Shown piece after piece: positions 7,832 to 16,211 of a stretch of DNA of 64,000 nt. Source of the stretch: Bradyrhizobium iriomotense (GTDB lineage: Bacteria; Pseudomonadota; Alphaproteobacteria; Rhizobiales; Xanthobacteraceae); the NCBI RefSeq assembly GCF_018129405.1, contig NZ_JAFCLP010000023.1, positions 62,001 to 126,000 on the forward strand. The letters are read 5' to 3'. The notes below the pieces were generated by a model that did no database searches, was not told the origin of the DNA, and was given only the letters and a program-made list of their open reading frames with translations. Numbering within the stretch: the first letter of the stretch is position 1; each line of letters starts with the position of its first letter. The position numbers were made by a program, and so were the translations under genes.

Positions 7832-8620
7832 ATGGGAATTCTGAACGGTAAGACGGCTGTCGTCACCGGCTCGACCAGCGGCATTGGCCTCGCCTGCGCG
7901 CAGGCGTTCGCCAAGGCGGGCGCCAATGTCGTGATGAATGGCATGGGCGCGCCCGCCGACATCGAGAATGAACGCGCTGCGATCGAGCGCGCTTTCGCGG
8001 TTAGGGCGATCTACTCGCCCGCGGACATGACGAAGCCGAGCGAGGTCGCCGAGCTCATCGCTCTCGGCGAAGCGACGTTCGGCAGCGTTGACATCCTGGT
8101 CAATAATGCCGGCATCCAGCACGTTTCGCCGATCGAGGACTTTCCCGCCGAGAAGTGGGATGCGATCATCGCCATCAACCTGTCCGCCGCATTCCATGCC
8201 ATCCGCGCGGTCGTGCCCGGTATGAAGAAGCGCGGTTGGGGGCGCATCATCACTACAGCTTCGGCGCATTCACTTGTCGCCTCGCCCTTCAAGTCGGCCT
8301 ATGTCGCGGCCAAGCACGGCATCGCCGGCCTCACGAAGACGGTGGCGCTGGAACTCGCGCGCTCGAAGATCACCTGCAATTGCATCAGTCCCGGCTACGT
8401 CTGGACGCCACTCGTCGAAAAGCAAATTCCGAACACGATGGCGGCCCGGCGCATGCGGAGAGACGAGGTCATCAGCGATGTCTTGCTCGCCGCGCAGCCC
8501 ACCAAGGAGTTCGTCACCGTCGAGCAGGTCGCCTCGCTCGCACTGTTCCTGTGCAGTGACGAGGCCGCTCAAATCACGGGCGCCAACCTCTCGATGGATG
8601 GCGGCTGGACGGCTGCGTAG
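7832..8620 (+). CDS. bdhA: 3-hydroxybutyrate dehydrogenase (SDR)
   Basis: 262 residues, a classical short-chain dehydrogenase. Cofactor motif TGSTSGIGLA lies near residues 13-22, NNAG near 90, catalytic Ser in TTASAHSLVAS near 142 and Y-x-x-x-K in YVAAKHG near 155-161. The last residues (NLSMDGGWTAA) are typical of D-3-hydroxybutyrate dehydrogenases, which interconvert 3-hydroxybutyrate and acetoacetate with NAD. The ATG at 7832 follows AAGGA; the longer frame is non-homologous. With the neighbouring decarboxylase it forms a ketone-body branch. Confidence 0.85.
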   Translation: MGILNGKTAVVTGSTSGIGLACAQAFAKAGANVVMNGMGAPADIENERAAIERAFAVRAIYSPADMTKPSEVAELIALGEATFGSVDILVNNAGIQHVSPIEDFPAEKWDAIIAINLSAAFHAIRAVVPGMKKRGWGRIITTASAHSLVASPFKSAYVAAKHGIAGLTKTVALELARSKITCNCISPGYVWTPLVEKQIPNTMAARRMRRDEVISDVLLAAQPTKEFVTVEQVASLALFLCSDEAAQITGANLSMDGGWTAA

Positions 8621-8647
8621 CCGGTTTCAGTTCACGGAGCTTCAATC

Positions 8648-8899
8648 GTGCTTGCTCTCGAAAAAGCGAACCTAGTCGACGCGACCAAACGCAGTTTCCG
8701 ACTCAATCCTGCGGAAGATGACGGCCTCGCCAACGCTCTGCGCGTATGCGAGGAGACCTTCAATGCGGACGCGCTGCCCCAAGGTATCGAGCTGATGGCT
8801 CCGTGCGACTTTTATGCGGCGATTGCTTTCGGTCGATCTCGCACTCGGCCAAGGGCCAGGGATGAAGGGGTAAGGCTCTTTCCCTATCTCGCGGCGTGA
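8648..8899 (+). CDS. Hypothetical protein, 83 residues (GTG start), doubtful
   Basis: Open frame with GGAGC 8-9 bases before a GTG. The translation begins LALEKANLVDATKRSF and ends in an Arg-rich tail; it lacks known motifs. It occupies most of the space between the dehydrogenase and the coiled-coil gene in the same direction. It could instead be non-coding leader sequence of the downstream gene. Confidence 0.3.
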   Translation: MLALEKANLVDATKRSFRLNPAEDDGLANALRVCEETFNADALPQGIELMAPCDFYAAIAFGRSRTRPRARDEGVRLFPYLAA

Positions 8900-8996
8900 G
8901 GAACGTGCCACCAGACGGCGAGGGAGTTGACCCAAGTCAACACGAGCAAACCCAAGCTCGGAGATCATGCAATTCGAACAATCAACGGAGACGGTC

Positions 8997-9605
8997 ATGT
9001 CGGAGCAAAGCAGCATGCATTTCTACCTGAATTGGGCCAAGGAGCGCATCGACGAGATGGATGCCGCACTCGCCTCGTTCGAGGTCAAGGCCGGCGAGGC
9101 CAGGGCTGACTCCAAGGTCAAGGCCGAACAGATCATCGCCGATCTGAAGAAGCGCCGCGACGAATTCCAGGCGCAGCTCAAGACGCAAGCCGAAGCCGGC
9201 GAAGCGGCCTGGGCACGCAGCCGGACGGAACTCGAGAAACAGTGGAACGGCTTCGAGGCGCAGATGAAGGTTTACTTCGAGAGCGCCGGCAAGCAGCTCG
9301 AGCAGCAGCAGGCCACATTCAAGGACATCGCCGCCGCGCAGGCGAAGGCCTGGCGCGAGGCCGCCGACAAGTTCCGTGAGGCGGCTGGCAAGGTCGCCGC
9401 AACTCATACCGGGGATTTCGATGCCGCCCTCAAGCAGATGAAATCCGATGCGTCAGAGGCGGAAGCGCGTCTGCAGAAGCTGAAGCAGGCTGGCAGCGAG
9501 TCATGGACGGTGCTGAGCGCAGCGCTCGCCGAGTCTCGCAAGGCGTTCGATCAGGCCAATCAGGCGGCTTGGAAGGCGCTGAAGGGCTCTGACGCGAAGA
9601 GCTGA
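8997..9605 (+). CDS. Alanine/lysine-rich coiled-coil protein
   Basis: 202 residues, almost entirely charged helix with heptad character (ERIDEMDAALASFEVKAGEA, later EAEARLQKLKQAG), no signal peptide and no membrane helix. The ATG at 8997 has ACGGAGAC at good spacing; an in-frame ATG at 8967 is possible. Amphipathic, coiled-coil proteins of this kind next to hydroxybutyrate genes may coat polyester granules as phasins do, or bind lipid like apolipoproteins. This is a guess from context, because the Phasin family signature is not evident. Confidence 0.75.
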   Translation: MSEQSSMHFYLNWAKERIDEMDAALASFEVKAGEARADSKVKAEQIIADLKKRRDEFQAQLKTQAEAGEAAWARSRTELEKQWNGFEAQMKVYFESAGKQLEQQQATFKDIAAAQAKAWREAADKFREAAGKVAATHTGDFDAALKQMKSDASEAEARLQKLKQAGSESWTVLSAALAESRKAFDQANQAAWKALKGSDAKS

Positions 9606-9936
9606 AGGTTTTCTCACAAGCCCGCCTCACGCAAGATATGTTTGGCAAGATTTCCTCAGTTCTCGGGAGGCCGAGCGCTTGCAGCATAACGTTTTGACCG
9701 CGGAGTTGACCACCTTGGTGAAGCAGGGGAGCGGCAAATTTCGCTGGGAGTTCCGGCCCCTGCCTTAGACTGCTACCATCAAGGGCGCGAAATCGTGCAA
9801 GCTCGTAGTTTAGCGTGCAAAATCGCGGGATTGGTAGCGGGGTTCAGTACGCGTTTGAAAAGTGCCCTAGCAATATCAATAGCGTGAAGGTTGCTTTCAA
9901 AAGAAAGGCGAGCTTGCGAATTTCGGACGGCCAACA
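9606..9936. other. Intergenic region, no gene seen
   Basis: About 330 bases between tail-to-tail genes. No convincing open frame, RNA gene or terminator with a T-run was seen. TGGTAGCGGGG at 9832-9842 repeats the 3'-terminal sequence of the tRNA-Met gene at 24034-24044, a possible eroded attachment site. Confidence 0.4.
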
Positions 9937-10971
9937 TCAAACCGATATGAAATCTCCGGTTTCCGCCGCGCGCTTGATCGCGTCGATCACTCCGAGGGTT
10001 TTCAGCCCTTCACGCCCGCCCACCACAGGCTCGGCCGTACCGCGGATGACTCCGCAAAAATTGGCAATCTGCAGGCCGAGCGGGTCTTGCTTCTCGTAGC
10101 TCAGCCGCGCGCGCTCGATCGGCGCCCACCAGCTGGCCTCGCTCGGATGATGCCATAGATCGAGTTGCGGAATAGCCAGCGACGCCCTCGTACCGCCGAT
10201 CTTGTAACACGCCTCCTGCGTATGACTGTAGGCCGGGTTCTCACCAGCGGTGAATTCCCAGCTCCAAGGCGACTGGATGGTATCGGAGACATTGACCGTT
10301 CCCAACGCGCCGGAAGCGAAGTGCAGGAGGATCACCGCGGTCTCTTCAACCGCATTTCCACGCAGCCGATTGGATTGGGCAGCCTGTACTGCCACGATAT
10401 CCCCACAGAGGTACCGCAGCAGGTCGACATCGTGGATGAGATTCAGGAAAACAGGACCCGCCCCTTTCTCGCGGCGCCAGGCCACATCGAAATAGTCGTC
10501 CGGCTTGATCAGCCAGAACATGCCATGCACCGATACGATCAGGCCGAGCCGGCCGCTGTCGATCTCCGCCTTGGCGCGCTGGATCATCGGGTTATGCCGG
10601 CGATGATGGCCGGTGAGCAGCGGCACGCCCGCCCGCTCCGAGGCTTCGACCAGGGTCTGTGCAGCGAGGACGTCATCCGCTAGCGGCTTCTCGATGAGCG
10701 CTGGGATGCGAGCCGCGATACAGTCCATGCCGTTGGCCACGTGCATCTGGTTGGGGGTGGCGACAACCACCCCGTCTGGCCGATTTTCGGAGAGCATGTC
10801 CTGAAAGGACGGATACCAGTCCACCTTCAGCGAAACCGCCAACTCTCGTGCCGCAAGCGCCGGATCGACGATCGACGACAGCATCGCCTCCGGCCGCGCG
10901 AGAATGTGCTCGACGTGTCGCTTGCCGATGAGACCCGCTCCCATCACCGCCAGGCGGACGGGTGCACTCAT
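9937..10971 (-). CDS. Gfo/Idh/MocA-family NAD(P)-dependent oxidoreductase
   Basis: 344 residues. An N-terminal Rossmann fold carries GAGLIGKRH (residues 11-19) and ATPNQMH. The family signature EKPLADD is near residues 94-100. A C-terminal substrate domain contains the HDVDLLRYL motif whose His/Asp pair usually binds the substrate. These enzymes oxidise or reduce hydroxyls on sugars, inositols and related cyclic polyols. It is the last gene of the 13-gene operon, 6 bases after the dehydroquinase gene. A cyclic polyhydroxylated acid would fit as its substrate. The family is certain; the substrate is inferred. Confidence 0.88.
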   Translation of the reverse strand: MSAPVRLAVMGAGLIGKRHVEHILARPEAMLSSIVDPALAARELAVSLKVDWYPSFQDMLSENRPDGVVVATPNQMHVANGMDCIAARIPALIEKPLADDVLAAQTLVEASERAGVPLLTGHHRRHNPMIQRAKAEIDSGRLGLIVSVHGMFWLIKPDDYFDVAWRREKGAGPVFLNLIHDVDLLRYLCGDIVAVQAAQSNRLRGNAVEETAVILLHFASGALGTVNVSDTIQSPWSWEFTAGENPAYSHTQEACYKIGGTRASLAIPQLDLWHHPSEASWWAPIERARLSYEKQDPLGLQIANFCGVIRGTAEPVVGGREGLKTLGVIDAIKRAAETGDFISV

Positions 10972-10977
10972 ACGATG

Positions 10978-11427
10978 CTATCCCTTCTTCTCATCAAGGA
11001 GCTTGGCCACACGACGCAAGCCGAGCAGATAACCCTGGGTGCCGAAGCCTGCGATGACCCCATCAGCTCGTTTGGACACAAATGAATGGTGGCGGAATTC
11101 CTCGCGCTTGTGCACGTTGGAAATATGCACTTCGACCACCGTCCCCTCGAACGTGTTCAAGGCATCTAGGATGGCGACTGACGTATGGGTGAAAGCCGCG
11201 GGATTCATCACGATGCCGGCAGCCGTCTCGCGCGCCTCGTGGATCCAGTCGATCAACTCGTATTCTCTGTTGGATTGATGGAAACGAATCTCCACGCCAA
11301 GCTCCTTGGCTAGCGCCCGGCAATCCCGCTCCACGTCCGCAAGCGTCTCGTGACCATAGATGTGGGGCTGACGCTTGCCGAGCAAGTTGAGATTTGGCCC
11401 GTTCAGGACGTAGACAAGACGGCTCAT
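10978..11427 (-). CDS. aroQ: Type II 3-dehydroquinate dehydratase
   Basis: 149 residues, full length for the dodecameric type II enzyme. It carries [11 protein letters not shown] near the N-terminus, the catalytic Tyr in HIYGHETL near residue 24, NPAAFTHTS near 75-83 and the His motif [17 protein letters not shown] near 99-115. It interconverts 3-dehydroquinate and 3-dehydroshikimate. The ATG at 11427 with GGAG upstream matches the family N-terminus. In this operon, with a quinate-type dehydrogenase and a transporter, it is more likely catabolic than biosynthetic. Confidence 0.95.
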   Translation of the reverse strand: MSRLVYVLNGPNLNLLGKRQPHIYGHETLADVERDCRALAKELGVEIRFHQSNREYELIDWIHEARETAAGIVMNPAAFTHTSVAILDALNTFEGTVVEVHISNVHKREEFRHHSFVSKRADGVIAGFGTQGYLLGLRRVAKLLDEKKG

Positions 11428-11440
11428 GGAAGTACTCCGT

Positions 11441-12187
11441 TCAGTGATGGGCGAGGATTTCGCCAAGGAACTGCCTGGTGCGGGCGTGCTGCGGATTGCG
11501 GAAGAAAGCGTCGGGAGCGCCTTCTTCGATGATCTGCCCATCAGCCATGAAGATGACCCGGTCGGCAACCTGGCGGGCAAAGCCCATCTCGTGGGTCACG
11601 CAAATCATGGTCATGCCGTCGTTGGCGAGGCCTATCATCGTATCGAGCACCTCCTTGACCATCTCGGGATCGAGCGCCGAGGTCGGTTCATCAAACAGCA
11701 TTACCTTGGGCTGCATGCAGAGCGCACGCGCAATCGCGACGCGCTGTTGCTGGCCGCCTGAAAGCTGAGCCGGATACTTGTCGGCCTGGTCACCGATGCG
11801 TACGCGATCGAGATACTTTCGCGCGGTCGCTTCCGCCTCACTCTTGCTGATGCGGCGCGCGCGAATAGGCGCGAGTGTACAGTTCTGCAACACCGTCATA
11901 TGAGGGAAAAGGTTGAAGCTTTGAAAGACCATGCCGACATCCTGACGTACGACATCGATTGCCTTGATGCTGTCGTCCAGCCGATGGCCGTTCACCACGA
12001 TACTGCCCTGCTGGATCGCCTCGAGGCGGTTGATGCAGCGGATCAGCGTCGACTTACCTGAACCGGACGGACCGCAGAGCACGATCTTTTCCCCTCTGCG
12101 CACAGTGAGATCAACGTTGCGGAGAGCTTGGTACCCGCCGTACCACTTCTGCACGCCCTTCATTTCAATCAGGATCTGGTCCTGCAT
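11441..12187 (-). CDS. Polar amino-acid-type ABC transporter, ATPase subunit
   Basis: 248 residues. Walker [10 protein letters not shown] near residue 39-47, Q-loop [12 protein letters not shown], signature LSGGQQQR, Walker [14 protein letters not shown] and switch His in CVTHEMGFA are all intact. It belongs to the GlnQ/HisP/AapP type that powers import with two HisM-type permeases and a family 3 binding protein, all present upstream in the same operon. It lies 13 bases before the dehydroquinase gene. The transported solute may be quinate, shikimate or a related carboxylate rather than an amino acid, judged from its neighbours. Confidence 0.93.
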   Translation of the reverse strand: MQDQILIEMKGVQKWYGGYQALRNVDLTVRRGEKIVLCGPSGSGKSTLIRCINRLEAIQQGSIVVNGHRLDDSIKAIDVVRQDVGMVFQSFNLFPHMTVLQNCTLAPIRARRISKSEAEATARKYLDRVRIGDQADKYPAQLSGGQQQRVAIARALCMQPKVMLFDEPTSALDPEMVKEVLDTMIGLANDGMTMICVTHEMGFARQVADRVIFMADGQIIEEGAPDAFFRNPQHARTRQFLGEILAHH

Positions 12188-12244
12188 ACTGGTCTCCGCC
12201 GTTGGGCGGCGGCCAACGCGGATCGCGTCGGCCGCTCGCGGTGG

Positions 12245-13072
12245 CTACTGGACGGTGAAGGGAACGCCGGGGACGGAGTCCGGGAAGACAGGGACCGGGA
12301 CCTTCATCCATTTGGCGTAGAAGCTGGCCAACTTGCCGTTCGACTTGATCTCGTCGATGAACTTGTTGGCCGTCTCGTTCCACTCCTTCTCGCCCAGTCG
12401 TGTGCAAGCGCCGTTGTAAAGGGCGGTGAAGTGAAGCTTGGGCTCGAACCCGAGTTCCGGCTTTGCGGCGTTGAGGCGCTGCGGATAAAACAGATTCGCG
12501 CCGACTGCCTGAACTTGGCCAGAGAGCAGCGCCTGGATGGTGGCGGCGTCATCGTCGAATCTGCGGATCTCGGTCCCGGACGGGGCGTTGTTGGTCACCT
12601 GAGTATCCTGCGTGGAGGACCGCGGAACGCCGATGACGAATTTGCTCATGTCAGCATTGCCGTTGATCGGCGTTGCCTGGGCTGCGACCAGTGTAATCTC
12701 GTTGGCGACGTAGGGTTTGGAATACTGCACCGCCTTCGCACGCTCGGGCAGCATGGCCATGGTTGCGAACAGAATGTCCACGCGGCCTGTGGTCAGCGCC
12801 GGAATGCGATTGGCAACCGCCAGCGGAACGAACTCGGCCTTTACGCCGAGATATTCTGCGAACGCGCGCCCCATGTCGGCATCGATGCCATCCTGCTTTC
12901 CCGAGCTGTCGACATAGCCCCAGGGAGGATTGTCGCCCTGAATGCCGATGACGACGACGCCCTTCTTCTTCACGTCTTCCAGAGTTCCGGCCTGCGATTT
13001 GCCTGCGATGGCGATAGCTGCCAATGCCAGCAGCGCGATGCCGAGCTGGCGACGGTTGGGTGAAAACAACAT
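12245..13072 (-). CDS. Periplasmic binding protein, SBP_bac_3 family
   Basis: 275 residues with a Sec signal peptide (basic start MLFSPNRRQ, hydrophobic core, cleavage near AGKSQAG at residues 23-29). The mature protein starts TLEDVKKKGVVVIGIQGDNPPWGYVD, a family 3 opening. DGIDADMGRAFAEYLG and DILFATMAMLPERAK are typical of the solute-binding cleft; the Arg in PERAK is near the position that contacts carboxylates. It supplies solute to the two permeases downstream of it. Confidence 0.9.
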   Translation of the reverse strand: MLFSPNRRQLGIALLALAAIAIAGKSQAGTLEDVKKKGVVVIGIQGDNPPWGYVDSSGKQDGIDADMGRAFAEYLGVKAEFVPLAVANRIPALTTGRVDILFATMAMLPERAKAVQYSKPYVANEITLVAAQATPINGNADMSKFVIGVPRSSTQDTQVTNNAPSGTEIRRFDDDAATIQALLSGQVQAVGANLFYPQRLNAAKPELGFEPKLHFTALYNGACTRLGEKEWNETANKFIDEIKSNGKLASFYAKWMKVPVPVFPDSVPGVPFTVQ

Positions 13073-13123
13073 GAGTATCTCCTCCTGGTGATGGCTGTTT
13101 GTGATTGAGTAGGTGCGCCGTTC

Positions 13124-13780
13124 CTACCTTTGACTGGCCAGGGCGAGCCTGGCCTCCATCCGGCTGCCCCACCACGAGAGTGGCCAGCAGAGGATGAAAT
13201 ACATTGCGCCGACCACGCCGAAGACGAGCAACGGCTGGAAGGTCTGGTTCGAAACGATCTGACCGGCGCGGGCGAGTTCGATGAAGCCGACGATGGCAGC
13301 GAGCGAAGTGCCCTTGATGAGCTGCACGAGATAGCCGATGGTCGCCGGCAGCGAGATGCGGATCGCCTGCGGCAGCACGATGTCGCGCATGCGGGACGAA
13401 TAGTGCAGTCCAAGCGCCATCGCCGCCTCGGTCTGGCCGCGCGGCACGGCCTGTATCGCGCCACGCCAAATCTCGCCGAGGAAGGCGGAGGCATTCACGG
13501 TGAAACCGATCGCCACCGCGACGAAGGCGTCGAGCTTCAGCCCGGTGAGCGCCAATCCGTAATACACGACGAAGAGCTGCAGCAGCAGCGGCGTGCCCTG
13601 GAACATCCCGATGTAAATGCGAGTGATCCATTCCACGCCCTTATGACCACAGGTGCGGAGCAATGCGACGGCCAGCCCAGCCGTGCAGCCGCCCGCAAAC
13701 GCGACCAGCGTCAGCAGCACCGTCCATTGCAGCCCACGCAGCAGGAAGCCGAACTCGGCAAGACCAAAATGCGGTGTCAT
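13124..13780 (-). CDS. ABC transporter permease (HisM/GlnP type) 1
   Basis: 218 residues with about five membrane helices. The N-terminal helix is FLLRGLQWTVLLTLVAFAGG. The cytoplasmic EAA loop EAAMALGLHYSSRMRDIVLPQA near residues 140-160 docks on the ATPase. It pairs with the second permease gene, from which it is separated by 10 bases. Confidence 0.9.
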   Translation of the reverse strand: MTPHFGLAEFGFLLRGLQWTVLLTLVAFAGGCTAGLAVALLRTCGHKGVEWITRIYIGMFQGTPLLLQLFVVYYGLALTGLKLDAFVAVAIGFTVNASAFLGEIWRGAIQAVPRGQTEAAMALGLHYSSRMRDIVLPQAIRISLPATIGYLVQLIKGTSLAAIVGFIELARAGQIVSNQTFQPLLVFGVVGAMYFILCWPLSWWGSRMEARLALASQR

Positions 13781-13790
13781 GATCGCTCCC

Positions 13791-14459
13791 TCAGCGTGTC
13801 GGATATGAGAAGAAGCGGTGAGAGACGACCGCGAAGCCCAGCATCAACAGCCAGGAGATCGCGAGGTAGAGGAAGGTGACGAAGAAGTAGACCTCGAAGC
13901 TGCGGAACGTATCGCTTTCGATGCGCTGCGCAACCGACGTCAATTCGTAAGCCGATACCGCCGAACAGATCGACGAGGTCAGCGTCAGCATGATGAATTG
14001 CCCCGTCAGCGAGGGGTAGATCGCGCGAAGCGCGGGCTTGAGCACGATGAACCGGAACACCTGCCCTTTGTGCAGCCCGAGCGCGTAGCCGGCTTCCACC
14101 TGTCCTTTGTGAATGGACTGCACCCCGCCGCGGATGATCTCGATGGCGTAGGCGCCGCCATTGACACCGAGTGCGATAATGGCGGTGGCTGTCGGATTGA
14201 GCTTCAATCCGATCAGCGGCAGGGCGAAGAACAAAAAGAAAATCTGCACCAGGAAAGGCGTATTGCGCACGATCTCGACGAAGCCGATTACGATGGCCCG
14301 CATCAAGGCCGCCTTCGAATCGCGTGCCGCGACGCCGACGACGCCGATCATCATTGCGAGCGTCATGCCGGCAAGCGCCAGGGCGAACGTGCCCACGCAC
14401 CCCCACAGCAGGGCCGGCATCGCGTGCCAAACCACCGAGAAATCGAGCGTATAGCCCAT
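13791..14459 (-). CDS. ABC transporter permease (HisM/GlnP type) 2
   Basis: 222 residues and five predicted membrane helices. The N-terminal region ALLWGCVGTFALALAGM, family segment FLVQIFFLFFALP and EAA loop VEAGYALGLHKGQVFRFIV are all present. It forms a heterodimer with the neighbouring permease. It is located 51 bases after the dehydrogenase gene, the largest gap among the central operon genes together with those around the binding protein. Confidence 0.9.
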   Translation of the reverse strand: MGYTLDFSVVWHAMPALLWGCVGTFALALAGMTLAMMIGVVGVAARDSKAALMRAIVIGFVEIVRNTPFLVQIFFLFFALPLIGLKLNPTATAIIALGVNGGAYAIEIIRGGVQSIHKGQVEAGYALGLHKGQVFRFIVLKPALRAIYPSLTGQFIMLTLTSSICSAVSAYELTSVAQRIESDTFRSFEVYFFVTFLYLAISWLLMLGFAVVSHRFFSYPTR

Positions 14460-14510
14460 CTTGCGTTTCCTCTCGGGCGTTGTGCGTACCGCTCGCCCAT
14501 CGGCCGGGTG

Positions 14511-15374
14511 TCACCCTCCCAGGGATGCAAAAGTGGCGAAGAAAACGTCTGGATCAGGTGAGATGCCCGAGAACAGGCGAAATGCTTCGGTCCCCTGGAA
14601 GATCGCCATGCCACCACCATCGACGGTGCGGCAGCCGAGGGCACGCGCCGCGCGCAGCAGCGCGGTTTCCAGCGGGAAGTAGACGATCTCGGCAACCCAC
14701 AGATCGGGACGCAGCAAGGCCGTCGGCAGCGGCGTGCCTGGATATTTGTCCATGCCGATCGGCGTTGCGTTGACGATTCCGTCTGCGGCAGCGACGGCCG
14801 CCGCGACATCCTGGCCGACCTTCAAGCGCACTTCAGCAAATCGGGGGGACAAGCCGTCGACCACATTATGCACCTTGGCCACGTCGACGTCGATAATGGT
14901 CAATTCCTGCACGCCGAGCTTCATGAGCGCGAAAGCGACCGCCGATCCTGCGCCGCCTGCGCCGAATTGGACGACGCGGCCGAGCGATGCACCCTGCATG
15001 TTGCGGCGAAAGTTCTCGGCGAAGCCGAACCAGTCGGTGTTGTGGCCGGTCATTCGACCGTTCCTGATAACCACGGTGTTCACCGCGCCAAGCGCCTCCA
15101 CGTCAGGCGAAAGCTCGTCCAAGAGCGGAAGGATCGCCTGCTTGCAGGGATGGGTCACGTTCAACCCGTCAAAGCCCATCCGCCTTGCCGCCGTGAGCAA
15201 TTCCGGCAGCGCTTCGGCACCAAGTTTCAACTCCGTCAGGTCAATCTTCTTGTAGAGATAGCGGATGCCCGCGGCGTCAGCGGCCGCTTCATGCATAGGC
15301 GGAGTGCGTGACGCCGCGATGCCGCTGCCGATCAGGCCGACGAGAAAGCTGGACTTTTGATGCATGGTCGGCAT
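14511..15374 (-). CDS. Quinate/shikimate dehydrogenase (NAD-type, QsuD-like)
   Basis: 287 residues. Family motifs are GLIGSGIAASRTPPMHEA near residues 13-30, LNVTHPCKQ with the catalytic Lys near 78, GAVNTVV, GHNTDWFGF and GAGGAGSAVA. The substrate motif S-R-T replaces the S-x-S of biosynthetic AroE. The second beta strand ends IIDVDVAK, where an Asp favours NAD, whereas AroE has N-R-T for NADP. Both features are known from catabolic quinate/shikimate dehydrogenases of Corynebacterium. It oxidises quinate or shikimate to the 3-dehydro acids. It lies 6 bases after the second aroE-like gene. Confidence 0.85.
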   Translation of the reverse strand: MPTMHQKSSFLVGLIGSGIAASRTPPMHEAAADAAGIRYLYKKIDLTELKLGAEALPELLTAARRMGFDGLNVTHPCKQAILPLLDELSPDVEALGAVNTVVIRNGRMTGHNTDWFGFAENFRRNMQGASLGRVVQFGAGGAGSAVAFALMKLGVQELTIIDVDVAKVHNVVDGLSPRFAEVRLKVGQDVAAAVAAADGIVNATPIGMDKYPGTPLPTALLRPDLWVAEIVYFPLETALLRAARALGCRTVDGGGMAIFQGTEAFRLFSGISPDPDVFFATFASLGG

Positions 15375-15380
15375 CGCCCA

Positions 15381-16208
15381 TCAGCTCAAAGGGACAGTCA
15401 GTTCAGCGATGACCCGAGCCGTGCTCGGTCGAACGCCGCGCCACCAGGAAAAAGCTTCGGCGGCCTGCTCGACCAGCATGCCGACGCCGTCTGCCAGCTT
15501 AGCTACACCTTCGGCGCGGGCCGCTCGCAGAAAGGGGGTCAATCCCTTGCCGTAGGCAAGTTCGTACGCCAGCTCCGCACCGCGGAAGACATTGCCGGGA
15601 AGTGGCGGCATCTCACCGCGCAGGCTGGCCGACGTCGCGTTGACCACGACGTCATAGCCCTCGGCAAGATCGGCCAGCTCGGCATAGCCACTGACGATCA
15701 GGGGGCCACAGCCGGCAAACTCTTCGGCCAATGCCACAGCCTTCGATAAGGTACGATTGACGAGAACCAACTCGGATGGCTCCTGACGCAGGAACGGCAG
15801 TAGCGCGCCACGCGCTGCTCCTCCAGCGCCGAGCATCAGGACGCGGCGGCCGGTCATTTTGACGCCGAGATTGACGGTGATGTCACGCACGAGGCCGATC
15901 CCGTCGAAATTCTCGGCAACGATCCGATCGCCGTCGAACTTCAGGCAGTTTGCAGCGCCTGCTCGTTTGGCGCTTTCTGAAAGCTCGTTTGCGTAGGCGA
16001 AGGCATCGAGCTTGAACGGGGCGGTGATGTTCAGCCCCTTGGCGCCCTCTGTCCGGAATTGATCAACCCGCTCGTTGAAACCATTGAGGGGGCCCTCGAT
16101 CGCCTCATAGACTAGGTCCTGTCCTGTCATTCTGGCGAAAGTGCCATGGATGAGAGGTGACTTGCTGAAGCCGATCGGATTGCCGATCACCGCATAACGG
16201 TCGCTCAT
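15381..16208 (-). CDS. aroE: Shikimate dehydrogenase, AroE type
   Basis: 275 residues. GNPIGFSKSPLIHG at residues 8-21 gives the canonical S-x-S shikimate motif, and NITAPFK carries the catalytic Lys near residue 66. GAGGAARGALLPFL is the dinucleotide motif and VNRTLSKA is the NADP-selective loop. The usual N-T-D-G substrate motif reads N-F-D-G here (ENFDGIG), so the threonine that contacts shikimate is lost, which may change substrate choice. A biosynthetic aroE is normally elsewhere in the chromosome; a second copy beside an NAD-type paralogue suggests a dedicated catabolic or modified substrate. It lies 3 bases from the CoA-transferase gene. Confidence 0.85.
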   Translation of the reverse strand: MSDRYAVIGNPIGFSKSPLIHGTFARMTGQDLVYEAIEGPLNGFNERVDQFRTEGAKGLNITAPFKLDAFAYANELSESAKRAGAANCLKFDGDRIVAENFDGIGLVRDITVNLGVKMTGRRVLMLGAGGAARGALLPFLRQEPSELVLVNRTLSKAVALAEEFAGCGPLIVSGYAELADLAEGYDVVVNATSASLRGEMPPLPGNVFRGAELAYELAYGKGLTPFLRAARAEGVAKLADGVGMLVEQAAEAFSWWRGVRPSTARVIAELTVPLS

Positions 16209-16211
16209 CGC

